Shown here: positions 12,648 to 25,100 of the stretch, in pieces
Layout: each line of letters starts with the position of its first letter
Numbering within the stretch: the first letter of the stretch is position 1
Assembly (NCBI GenBank): GCA_017506865.1
Contig: JAFCMP010000201.1
Location: forward strand, 1,054,001 to 1,118,000
Reading direction: 5' to 3'
DNA from: Tribonema minus
Lineage: Eukaryota > Sar > Xanthophyceae > Tribonematales > Tribonemataceae
DNA: 64,000 nucleotides
Notes under the pieces: generated by a model
Told to the model about the DNA's origin: nothing
The model's database searches: none
Seen by the model: only the letters and a program-made list of their open reading frames with translations
Translations under genes and position numbers: made by a program

Positions 12648-13178
12648 CTAAAATGTGTCTGACGCTGGGAAAGAGTCTACAGGGCCGCGGCCGCGCGTTC
12701 GCGTTGGCCGCTGCGGCGGCAGCACCTGCTCCTGCCGCTGCTGCTGCTGCGGGGAGGGCGGGGAGTGTATGGCCCCGTCGCTGTCATCATCGAGCTCGCC
12801 GCTGAAGTCGCTGTCGCCCTCTGCCCGCAGGCTGCTGCCGTCATCGTACTCGTTGATCTCGAGCTCTGCGTCTGCGGCCTGAGGGCTGCCCACAGCCGCA
12901 CCGCCGCGCGGCATCATCCGAGTGTCAAAGGAAGCATACAGCTCGTCTGATCCAGGGGCGTTGGGGCTGCCGGGCAGGCCTGCGATGCCCGACCCGGCGG
13001 TTACAACGGGCCCCGGCAGCACTGATGACGTGGGTGCGGAGACACGTGAATCGGCCGCGCTCTGCTGATTGCCGCTAGGGCGTGATGGTGGGGCGCTTCC
13101 CCGGGGGCCCTGGCCGCCTGTTCTGCGGCCCACGTGGCGTTGAACTTCACGCTGGTGCAGATCCTCGCTGCTGTTGCC
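12648..13178 (-). other. deubiquitinase segment 13: terminal exon, acidic low-complexity tail
   Basis: The last exon starts after a clear pyrimidine-rich acceptor (TCTTCTTGCGACAG) in phase with its neighbour. It encodes 176 residues rich in Ser, Gly, Pro and acidic residues, including ELEINEYDDGSSLRAEGD, SGELDDDSDGAIHSPP, a short Gln run, and FPASDTF before TAG. Such disordered acidic C-termini are seen in FAF proteins. A second frame at the start of this region (SVKFNATWAAEQAARAPGE) also looks protein-like but runs into a stop near 13001, so an alternative acceptor is possible. Confidence 0.68.
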
Positions 13179-16100
13179 CTGTCGCAAGAAGAGAAGAGCG
13201 GATCTGTGAACATGCACCAAGTCTTCATGGCAGGAATGCTGCCGCCTTGGCAAAAGAAATGGTCAATACATATGTAGTGCATCGCGAGGGAGCACCAATA
13301 AGCTTGCTTGGGTAAGGGTATATGAGGCAACTGGTGTTGTAGGATTCACTACTATTCAGGCATTGAGAGGTATGTATGTAATTGTAAACTATGAAAAGGC
13401 ACATGCCACCTCACGCGCGCTCCGTCACAGCCAAACTTCAAGTCCAGAGGGAACTTCGCATTGACAGTGTCAGGGGATAGCACGGGATTGATTGGTTGGC
13501 CCATCCTTTTGACGGCACCCCGCACTGTAATAGCCCCCAATGAGGCAGTAAAACTGCAAGGCTAGGGCTTGCTACCAGTGCCGTCACAAGGAGGCAGAAG
13601 GCTGCAAATACCTTACACGCTAGGCATATGCTGTTGTGAGCATACCTACGAGACTAAGCGTGCAGGGGCAGCTAGCTTTACTTGCATGGGCTATGGTGAA
13701 GCAGGGGTTGTGTGATTCAGGCGTTGAAGTTGTGATACATTCGCAGGCTGCGGTAAGTTGACTTGAGCCGTTGAATGTCTATTGACTTCATGCAGAGGGA
13801 AGTGTGACTTCATTCAGATACGTCACTCTCACTGACCACTGCACTGCTGATAGAGCGGATGGGCGAATCGCATTGTGATATGATTTCGATTGACACCTTG
13901 AGCAAAACTGCAGTCCGTTTTTCTTCCCTGATTACTTTACTTTGCGCTCGATGTGCAAGCCCTGAATATTGCGCTAACCCTGAGCTGTGATGCGCATAAG
14001 TAGACACATAAAACTCCAACAAACTCGGCAGTACCACAACAGACATGTCATACATACAAACATACAGCTGTGTGCTTCAAAAACATCAAATGTGTCACCA
14101 ACACACGAGAGTAGCCACCATGCTGCGAGCCAAAAGCGACACAAGCGACGAGTGACCAGAAAGCTAACCCTAACCCTAACCCTAAGTGTACTCACATCGT
14201 CCACCTCTGCACAAGGGAGCAGCTCTGGCGGTGGCTCACGCTGCTCCCTGGTATAGAGGTGTGCATATGGCTTGCTCATCTCGGCAGTTGCAACCCATGC
14301 GTCCTTGCCAGTGGGAGGGTACATGCTGTTTGCCATGTCTCTTGTGACACTTGCTTCATAGAAGTCAATGTCTTGGTTCGTGCCGGGGCGTTGTCTATGG
14401 GCAGTAGGGCAAACGATGCAGCAGAACATCTTAGCGTGCTGGTTGTGCATACATGACAATCAAAGTGTGCCGTCCATCGACTGCTACCACGTGCATGTAG
14501 CTGCAGTCATTGTGCCCCACCGCTATGGCGAACACACCAATGCCGACTAAACGCGCAACTTCAGTGCATGCAGTGGCTAGACAAAACTTCAAGTACTCTA
14601 AAATCAGCCGTGCCGTGAGGGGCCTAAAACAAATTTGAAGAATCGCCCTTGGACAGTTTTTGACAGGGGCTAACCCTAACCGTAACCCTAACCCTCACCC
14701 CTATCGTTGATCCAAACTCAAACTTCTAACCCGAGAGACTCAAACTTCTAACCCGAGAGCGCAGGAGAGCGCAGGCTGAGTACAAAAAAGCGGCTGACAG
14801 TGAAGGTGATTGGCACATAAAGAGCACGCTGCCAGCTTGTCTTTGAAAATCACAGTCATGCACACATGGATGCGTTTTTGCCGTTTTCTTTGCCACAATT
14901 GTTACATGCCAATCTGGCAAAGTGCAGGCACCAAATTGATACATGGATTCCTTGCCGTACATCACCTACTGCAATTTCCATCTCTGAGCTCAGACGTTGA
15001 ATTGGCGCGCTTGACAGTTCCTGTAACTGCAAAGAGTAACTGTCTAGAGCATTGCATCAGCCTTACTGTCAAGAGCATTGCATTAGCCTGACTCCGCTCT
15101 AGCTGTCTGCCCAATGACACCTTGAAGCGGACTCTTAATTCTTTGACACTTTGAACATCACAACTCCCTTGACAAACGTTTAACCCCAACTTCAACTGTG
15201 ACTCACCCTTGCGGAACGATGGACAGGTACCAGCGCTGGTGCTGCTGATCCAACCTGCACCGGAACAGCTGAAAGCTTACTTGCTGCCCATGAAATTCCG
15301 TCGGCATCTCATACATGGGGCAGTTGTCACTCTTCTCACTGCATCTGTGGTAGTCGCCATTGACCTCGCGCACGCCCGCGCCGTGCACCGTATATCCGAT
15401 AATGTTCGGCGTGGAGCCGCTGCTGTAGTAGTCGCTGTCGTTGTCGTTCTCATTGCTGTCATTGTCGCTGTACTGCTGTTTGAATACAAGAGGGGGAGAC
15501 GGGGGAAGTGTCGTCATGTTGATCTTGAATGGCGATTCAGTATACGGGTAAAGCGTAGGCCTATGTTACTGTATGTACTTCGAAAGTAGAAGTACCTCTT
15601 ACCGATTCTCGCTTGCGGTGCAAAAAAGCCCAGATGACTGATGTCAAGCTTGCTACAGTGCCAGAATCTACATGTGCCAAAGTGTCTCAGTGCGCATAAC
15701 TGATCAAGTCTAAACGGCATTGCTACTGTACTACCATATGCTACGCAGTGCGCAACAAACGATACATGCAAGTATGTATGTGTACAGCATCAATTGGTGC
15801 CAAACAGGCGCACTGTGGCAGCACTTCAGCAACTGCACTACTTCGCCAAAAGTGGCAATGGCATACATACGGTGCTGGTGCCCTTTCTCCATGTACAGCA
15901 TATCATCATAGCAGTGAAATTCGAGCCGACTCACAAGGTGGTGCAGCTCAGCCTGTAGTGCACGACTACAGCGCAAGCGATTCATGAACTGGGGCTACAA
16001 AGGTGAAGGAGATGTACGTACCTGGTCCCGGTTGGTGTACTGCTGCTGCCTGTTGTACACAGAGTTGAAGTTGATGCTGCGCTTTGTGTCGACCTCCCTC

Positions 16101-19100
16101 ACCCACGCTAGGTCTTCGCCGCGGACCCTGCAGATGTCCCGCGCAGAACAGTCTGTCAGCTGTAAAAAGTTTTGAGTTTGTAACACCAATGCCATCCATA
16201 GGTGTTTGCGTTGAATGGATTTGACGCATCGATTGGCGCCGGTGGATGCTCATCTGGATTCAGCCCAGAATCTGTGTGTTAACTGTCGCATCACCCTGGA
16301 ACGGAAAACTGCGCGTCAACGCTCTCGTGACACGTAATCAAAGACCACAAGGAACCACCGGTAAACCATTACGGCATGCCAGAGACGCTGTGTACCGTAG
16401 TAAACGGATTCAAATCCCCCCCCCCCCCCTTACCAGACCCCCCTGGTCTTGATGTTTTGTGCTTCTTGTTGCCAAGACAAGGGCCACTTTGTACAAGACC
16501 CCCCCTTCTTGTAAGCTGATCCAAGATGACCAGACAAGGTGTGGTATTGATTTCCGCCCTTAAATCTGGTCCGTTTGCCCCATGTGGAAGTCCGTGTGGG
16601 CATGATGCATGTGTGTGGCTCACGCCCTTAGTTGCGCCTGCCAGTTGCAACACTTGCACGCGCTCCCAGCACAGCCAACTTTGAATGTCGCGCAGCTGTG
16701 GTGTAGGTATGCTGCGCGCTTGCTGCGCTATGTAAGCCTATGTGGCTCATCTACGTAGGCTATCTAGCGACTTGAACGCTTACAAGCATTATTTGGTGAA
16801 GCAAGAGGCATATTGTGCTGCACGATGCTGCAGATACACTTGACAATCGGGGAGCTGGTGTTCCTACCAGCGCCATCACTTGAGTGACCAGCACGTCAGG
16901 CTTTTGCTGCCTGCTCTCAAGTGCACCTTCAAGTAGCTTGACTTGCCAAAGACAGGGGGAAGGGGGGGGGGTTGTCGACACGAGGCTCGGAATGATATCA
17001 AGACAGGGGGAACTCTGTATGAGAGGGGGTACATTGTAGAGTGCCCCCCCCCTGCTTGCCAACAATTGGGCCTGATAACAGCGAGGAAGTATATGCTGAC
17101 CGTTTGCTATGGTATGTGTGTATCAGGTGGACATCCACTCACCGCTGGTGGAGGAACCTGCTGAACGCAGCGCACGCGTTCGCCAGCTGCATCACCGCCC
17201 GCCCATACTGGTCCACAACCGCCCAGAGCGCCGTCAGCTGCTGCTGCTGCTGCAGATACCGCGCACCGCGCAGCGACGCCAGCTGCTGCCCGGCTTCCAT
17301 CTGCTGTATCGCCGCCAAGTGCCCTCCCGCTTTCACCAGCCCAAGCTGCGACTCCCAGCACGCGTACTGCAGCCTCTGCACCTGGTACTGGTCCTCAATG
17401 TCCAGTATGGCAGTGAGCAGCTTGACGAGGTTTGTGAGAGCGACGTCGTCAGCGTCGTAGGAGCCGTAGTACGCGGTCGCGGCGGGGGGGATCGCGGGCT
17501 GGCGCGCTAGCTGGAACAGGCACGAATCCAGCAGGCGCTGCGACGTGAACTGCGCCTGATACGCGCTGCACACGCGCCGTGCTATCGCGCAGCCGATGGG
17601 GAGTGGCCAGAAGGCGCCGCCGCTGAACGCCTCGCCGTATAGGGCGTACTCGCACAGCGCATGCTGCGACAGCGGCGGGATGGGCTCCGCATCCGCTGCC
17701 GCCGCTGCTGCTACCGCAGCTGCTGGTGGCGTGCTGCTCTGCTGCTGAGCACTGGTGGCGCTGCCGCCGGCGCTGTCGGTGGTGGCGGCGGCGGCGGCGC
17801 CGCGGCTGCCTTCCATCGGCGGCGACCTATGCGCACGCCACAATGTGAGGAGGAGGGGTAGGGTCAGGGTAAGCATGCGAGACATACCAGTTGACGGTTT
17901 TGAGGTCTCGTGATGCAGCTATGTGAAAGGCTTCAAAGCCCTGTGTCCTGTGTGTATGCAATACACTTCAGGTGGTGTCAGTAGTATGTTGATGAAAGTA
18001 CAGGTCTTCCGGTTAAGGGAAATGCATGCCGTTGCAGCAGGTCGCAATCAGGGTGGCCGCACACTCAGCTCAAGCCTTTCTTTGATCCCCTTTGTTTCTG
18101 CTGCGGCAGAGGTGGACTGGCTCTCTTGGACACTGCGATAGATGCATAACATCGCGGAATACGAAGCATGTAACAAGCCCTAACCCTGCCAAACACAATG
18201 CAAATAAGACAGCTAGGCCATACGGTAGGTATCAGTATAGCCTCATCATGAGCGACTTTCCCTCAGCGTTTGCAACAGTGCTCACCCAGAGTCAACTGCC
18301 ATGCCATCACCCTCCTTCGCAGGCGCCGCCGCTGCCGCAGTGCTGCTGCCGCTGCCGCTGCCGCCACCACCGCTGCCATCAGAACCGGCGCTGGTGCTGG
18401 GGGTGGCGGCATGCTGCTGAGACACGCGCTGCGTCGTGGGCGCTGGCGATGCGGGTTTGTCCAGCGGAGGCTGCACCATGGTCCACTCTTTGCCCTGCAG
18501 GATTTTGTTGAGGTCAGGACCGTAGTCCTGGGTGGCCAGCTCCTGCCACACCTGAGTGTCATTAGAGAAAGGGTTAGGGTTTAGTGGCGTCGATTGAGTA
18601 GAGTTAGGGTTAGTGACGTCATGGGTGGCCAGCTCCTGCCTGAGTGTCACTAGAATTAGGGTAAGGGTTAGTGATAGCGCAGCAGTGTCAAGACAGCTGC
18701 CCTGTTGTCCGTCAGTGCTGTCAAGTGACGCGTGCCTAGACGTCATGGTATGACATCACGGGCGGCGTGGCTTACGGGCAATGTGGCACCAGCAGTGGCA
18801 TGCGCATCAGCATACATCAGTTACGTACTCCAACACACTAATGGCATTGATGATGGCATGCCGAAAACGTTCTCCAGGCAGCGCAATCCACTACGCACCC
18901 AAGGCACACTGCTGTAGTTCATGTAGCTGCAATCAGCCAATTCTTACAGCTCATTGAGCTACCGAGAATGAGTAGCTCATGCCCTACACTGTGTATGCAG
19001 TTTGGGCATGCAAAAAATTAGGCAAGTGCAGCCTCTCGTGCGGAAGAGAGTGGTGAAGGGCACAATTTCAGTGTGACTTGGCTTGATGACGAAGAGAAGA

Positions 19101-22100
19101 TCGAGTCTTCAAAGTGGATGGTTGCTACAACCATTCACATCAGAGCTGGTGAGAGCACCTCGTGCACTCAAGTAGGCTTGAGCACTTGAGCACTTCGCTG
19201 GTAGGCTGCGGAGTTGCCCGTGCAAGTCCGAACACGCGCAAATAATGCTGCACACAAGTACAGTGCTCTACGAGTTCACCAGCAGTTCACTCACAGAGTC
19301 CACCAGCGCAAGTCCACTGATCTTCACCCTGTACCACTCCAGGAACCCTGCCAGGGTCAGATTCTGAGTCTGCTCTGACTGGGCAAACTGGTTCAGGACG
19401 CTCTTCACCTGTTTTATGTGGCAACAGACGGAAATGGCAAGGGCAGCAACAGCAACCTGAGTGTGTGACCGCATACTAAGAACATGAAAAGCCACATGCC
19501 CGCTCTTCTTGTCGTCATGAATCATGAATGGGAGGGAAGGAATGCTCAGTCCTCTTGGTGCTACCTACCCTGGTCACAGTGCATCAACAATCACATGCAG
19601 TAGACCGCACTGAAATGCTTGCATCCATCAGATGAGGTAAAAAGAGGTGACTGTCACACCAATCATGTTGCAACACGACTCTTGTGTCTCAGGGGGCTGG
19701 ACTCTGTGCAAACGTCATTCCGTGTCAACCTGCCAGGCACATCAAACTTGTTAGTTTTTGGGTGAACTATCCATCTACTACTTTTGAAGTATATGCATAC
19801 ATCCTGCCGCCCAAGCCTCCAGTTATTACTCTGACCATGCGTCAAAGTCGCAACAGCGTTCAGCAGCGGCGATGATGACAAGGCTCAAACTAGTGCCACT
19901 GATAGATCCAGGATGGCAATCCACTAGGATCTCACTAATCATACATACCAGCCAGCAACTGCACAGCAGATGCACACACATGCAACAGTTGGTGTCTTGA
20001 AAAGCACTACGAAGTATGTACTCATCGCCTACCTGACAAACCAATGCATCATATGCTCTGTAACTTTAGGAGCGAGCCGCTCTGCCCCCACACCACAAGC
20101 CTCACGAACCACTACTTGCACATCCCCACCTCAAGTGTGAAACTTCAACTTGTGACGCACCGTGGACTGGTCCGAGCCGTTCATGTGCACGGCGTGCAGG
20201 TACTCCCAGACGCCCTTGGCATCTATCACCACTACGCACACATTCATACGTCAAGTATGAAACTTCAACTTGTGACGCACCGTGGACTGGTCCGAGTTGT
20301 TCATGTGCACGGCGTGCAGGTACTCCCAGACGCCCTTGGCATCTATCTCATCCTCCACCGCAAACGCCTTGAAGATGTCGCAGAGGACCCTCTCGCACTT
20401 CTCCGTGAGCTTCATGCGCGGGTCTGCGTACACGTTCTCGCCGTAAGTGGCTCGATACGCTTCCGATGGGTCCGCACGCTCTGAGGCGCTGGTGTCTTTG
20501 CACACCAGCTCCTCTCGATCCGGCTGCAAGTAGGTCATGCAAATGTCATGAACGACGTGAAGGGTCTGAATGATATGTTTCGTAGAAGAAGAAAAAGCAT
20601 TGGCAATGATACATGGTGCAAGTGGGTCATGCAGATGTCATGAAACGATGTGACGTACTGAATTATGTTTCGTTAAAGAAGGAAAAGCATTGGCGATAAT
20701 ATATGTGTTGGGCAGGCAAAGCGCGCAAGGTTTCGTTTATACTGCCTTGCATGCGGGGCAGTGCTGCAGATGCACTGGTGCATAGCCCTGCACGGCCAAT
20801 GCATTGCTGTTCTAGGCCAATGTTTCGCCATTCTGGGGCAGAGTGTTTGCAAAGCGAGGCAACATGCAGGCCATAGGAAATGTGGACATGGCAGTGACAT
20901 CCGTTCAATCATGCAGGAAGCTATGTACTTCAAGCACTTAAGGCACTTAAAATAGAAGTATGTGCATTTGCCTCCATCTTGTTCTGCTGCTACATCTACA
21001 TTCACAAGAATCTGCCCAGCCCTCCCTGACCGTCAGAGGGCAAATGTGGTAAATCAGTGTAGCAACGCGTGTTGGACCAAGTCAACAACGACGAATGCAA
21101 TCGTGACAACCACACGGACGACACCGCGTGTTGAGAGTGAATGAATGAATACATGATTGCAGGAATGGATGAATGAATGATTGAATGATTGCGTGCACAA
21201 TGGATCATGTCAGCGCTCACCACTCGCAGGCCCATCATGACCGCAATTGCCTCTGGCGCATAGATGAAGTCATTCGGCCGCATGCGGTGGCGCTGCGTGC
21301 TCGACTGGATTTGCTGCAACACAGGGGGGCGCCAGGCACCATGGGTATGTACGTATGCCGGTCAGGGTCGCGATGGCAGCAGAGCTGAGCACTGATGCAC
21401 TCATGAGTGCGCTGAAAGGGGTTACTGGTCACTACTACACATAGCTGGCCACACAATGAAACATACACATTGCCATATTGTGCGTGGGCAACATTCAAAC
21501 CCTGTCCTTGAGTGTTGACGTTATGCCATCCTATTAAACCCCTTCCTTTAATATTGACTTCATGTTACAGTGGTATTACATCATACACAATGAGAGCGCA
21601 AAATGGCATGATGTCGATGCACAGAGCAGTCAGCTCCAAGCCCGCAGTGTTCTGGCGCAGATTTGGTGCTTGTGGGAGAACTCATTGCAGTCACAATCTT
21701 CAGCAGCGGTGCATTGTAACAACCTGATAGGCACCGGCACATGCAGGGGGCTCCGGTGCACTCACTACTACAACACAGCTTGGTGGACCTGCAGCGAGGC
21801 TCCGCAGTTCACAAGACCACATCTTTGCAGTACATGCATACTTTAAGTACAAAGTTCGTACTTGGCGGTACAAGCTGCGCATCTCTTCACACGCGCTATG
21901 AGCCAACAGCCTCGTAATTATAGCAACACAATAGAGAGCAGAGCCCCGCATTCAAGGCCTTCAATGCAATACCAACACTGCTGAACCGCAAGCGAAGTGA
22001 TGCAGACAGGCCTGCTGCTATCATGCATACACCAGCTACATTTTTGTACTACACATCTCTTCACACGCGCTATGAGCCAGCAGCCACGCTGTGTGCGCCA

Positions 22101-25100
22101 CCTCAAACCCTAAACCCTAACCCTACAGCGACGCTTGCCCACCACATGATGCATGCCACCACATGATACACACACATGCATACACTCACGTTCTGGTATA
22201 TGAGCGGGTACGCCTCCTGCAGCTTGGGCGCAGTCAGCTTGCGCGTGATGAACATGGACACTTGCGCTATGGCGTCCTCTCCCACAAGCCAGCGCCGCAC
22301 CAGGTCGCTGCCGGCAGCAACATCGCGCAGCAGCATGAACACCTGCAGTCGCACAGAAAAACATTAAAGCACGCGTACGCAGTCAGTGCACCATGCACAG
22401 AGCTGACTGTGTAATCAGGCGATGGGTGCGTGTTTAATGGATAGTTGGATGCGGGTTTGCATGCTTCAAAGTACAGGCTCTGTGTAGACGCTTTTTCTGA
22501 CTTTGGGTAAAGATGAGGTTACCCTTGCCTGAAAAAATGCGTTGGCCATATGGCAACGCACGTGTCTGGCAATATGCTGCTTAAAGACAGGTTATTCACT
22601 CAGTACCGCCCTGAAGAGGTTCAATGCACGTACCATCAACATCATGGTGTAGTCCAGAATATGGCTGGCGTCACATGAGTTCTTTGTTCTTGTCTAGCCC
22701 AAATCCTGCTTTGTGTCTCAGTTCCTCATGCAAACGCGAACCGCAACCCTATAATCCATATCAGGAGTCCCCAGTGTTGTCGCCCCAAATCATGGCCGTA
22801 CCGCCCTGTTTGTGGTTCAGCAGAAGCTAAACCTGCTGGCAAGTACATAATTAGCACTCAGACACGAAGCACTGATCACATCAAAGCATTGTGTGCCAAT
22901 GTACATGCCGCCACTGACCCTAACCCTACTCTAAACCTAACCCTAATCCCAATGCTAACCATACCCCCCTGACCCAGAAAAGCTCCTGAGCAATGCTACA
23001 CCCGCATCAGCGCTCACCTGCTCGCCGTGCCGGTGGTACTCCGGTATCTCCCCGAGCTGCTGCAGCAGCTGCCGCAGCAGCTCCCTCAACAGCGCCCCGC
23101 CCCCGCCGCCACCACCACCAGACACCGTCGCCGCCGCCGCCGATGCTGCTGCCGCGTCGCTCTCTTCAGCCTCCACGCTCGCTGCCAGGGCGCAGATGGC
23201 GCTGGCAAAGAGCTTGCAGGAGAGCGCGCGCGCGTTGTCGTCCACGCACTCAAAGATGAACTGGCGGAGGTAGCCGGAGGCGGAGGCGGGGGTGTTGGGC
23301 GCTGCTGCTTCGTGTTGAGCGCGCGACGCCGATGGCTTGAGCATGTTGGCCGCAAACTGCCTGCGCGAGTCAGAGTTCCGAGATTGAGAAGCAGTCGTTG
23401 GGAGTACAAAGTGCCTGCCCAAGTCAGAGTTTGCGAGTCAGAATGTCAAGGTTCAGAGGCAGTCATTATGGGTGCAAAGTGCAGTCAAAGTGCCAAGGTT
23501 TGACAGCAGTCCTTATGGGAGGGCATCAGTGCCCGTTGCATGCCCGCTTGTCTCTCGCCACGTCAAGTGGCGCTAACAAATGTGACCTAACAGGAGGCTG
23601 CAACGCCAGCACCGGTGCACTCATGGTCCTGATGACACTCACCAGCGGAAGGTCAGGAAGCACACAGGCACTGCTGCCGCAGCAACAGCATCTCAGGGTC
23701 TGTCCAGTGAAGAGAGCCTTTAGCCTACTCTGACCTAGAGCCTACTCTCGCCTATTGGTGATTCTACCTCCAACCCCAACCTCATGTTGCAGCAATATTG
23801 CGAAAAAAGAACGAGCGCAAAAACATGTTCACCCGCAGTGAATTCAGGCAGCATGCTCTCTTGTTGCTGGGACTGGCTGTTCTCTGGTTGTACTTTCTTG
23901 TGTACTGCCAGCAAAGAAAACCAGGGCGTGCAGCGAGAGCATCCAATCGACAGTTGCAGTGCGACAATCACTGTGACGCTTGCAGAATCACATGCTTTCC
24001 ACACGCGCGCGTCACTCACCTGCACGCCAGCGGGTCCGCCGCCATCGCGGTGCTGAGCAGCAGCTGCAGCTTCCTCCCCGCCGCCTTGCAGCGGTCGTTG
24101 GCATGCAGCATCACATCCAGTAGCGCTGTCACACCCAGTGCAGTGGCGCGGGAGTGGAGACTGGTGCCGCTGGCCTCCGTCGGTTGGGCATCAGGGGTGG
24201 GGAGAGTCACATCCTCGTCCGTCATCATGTCCTGCGTGCAGGGCGCGTTGCGGTTCGGAGTAGTTGAAGTTGGGGTTGGTAGGTGTTCGCATCGAGTGCG
24301 GCGTTGCAGCATGACATGGATCGGTGCATACAGTGGTGTGGCTCGGTGGTGTCGCGCAATAGTGAGTAGTTTTTTAAAAAAACAAAACTGCGCAGCTTCG
24401 GAGCAGGGCCGAGCGCTCAATGAGCGTGAGTGAGGATTTTTCCTGCTCTTGCAGTACTTGCAGGTGAACTGCTGTCGCACAGATTCCTGCAGATTGCTGA
24501 AGCATCTCCAGGCACCAAATGTGCATGGCCAAAGCAGGGCATGAGCACTGCCATGCTGAACAGAACTGTCGCACAAACCTGGAGAAAGAGCCACTGTTGC
24601 CTAGCCAGAGCAATCACAATTCTCAATGGGGGCGTGTGCATGTAAACCATGACATAGAAGTATGATTTGTACTTAATGCTGAGGTAGCACCACATAAAAT
24701 ACTTATTGTTGAAGTAGCACACACAGGTGACTTTCCAGCGGCTTTGATCAAACAGCTCTTCCTCACCGCCTGTGGCGCCGGTTCAGCAGAGTGCTCTGGA
24801 GAGAGCGCCTTCCGCTTGCTGCCGCTGCTGCCCTGCTGTGGCGCCTGACATGTTGAAGTTGCGTCGGCGTTCGCGTCACCCGCAGCAAGAGCCATGTTGA
24901 CCAGCTCATAGACGAAGGAGTGGAAGCCCCGGTCCAGCACATAGGACTGGACCGTTTGCTGCCAGGAAGGGGGGGGGGGGGGGCAACAATTAAACTTCAG
25001 CATCAACTGTGGCATGAGAATTTCGTCATCGTAGCAAGCTGTGAACCAGTGTACGACCAGGTGCAATGACACGGAGATGTCAGCCGCCAAGAGCGACTGG

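Noticed and set aside
12197-12805. Plus-strand Ala/Arg/Pro-rich frames as genes
   Set aside because: They are shadows of CAG/GCG/CCG low-complexity DNA and overlap the deubiquitinase tail exon on the other strand.
13001-13330. Alternative frame SVKFNATWAAEQAARAPGE as the terminal exon
   Set aside because: It hits a stop near 13001 and would drop the acidic tail that is open for 176 codons in the chosen frame; kept only as a note.
13352-13540. Possible exon AKFPLDLKFGCDGAR before a GTGAGG donor
   Set aside because: The neighbours join in phase without it, and no clear acceptor gives a consistent frame.
15871-15952. Extra deubiquitinase exon (AELHHLVSRLEFHCYDD...)
   Set aside because: Acceptor is good, but the best donor (GTATGT) leaves phase 1, which the next exon cannot take; a GTGAGT donor would give only six codons. 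Left out as undecided.
16421-16659. Minus-strand frame at 16369-16659 as an exon
   Set aside because: It includes a C homopolymer, shows no FAF-like sequence and no phase-compatible splice pair with its neighbours.
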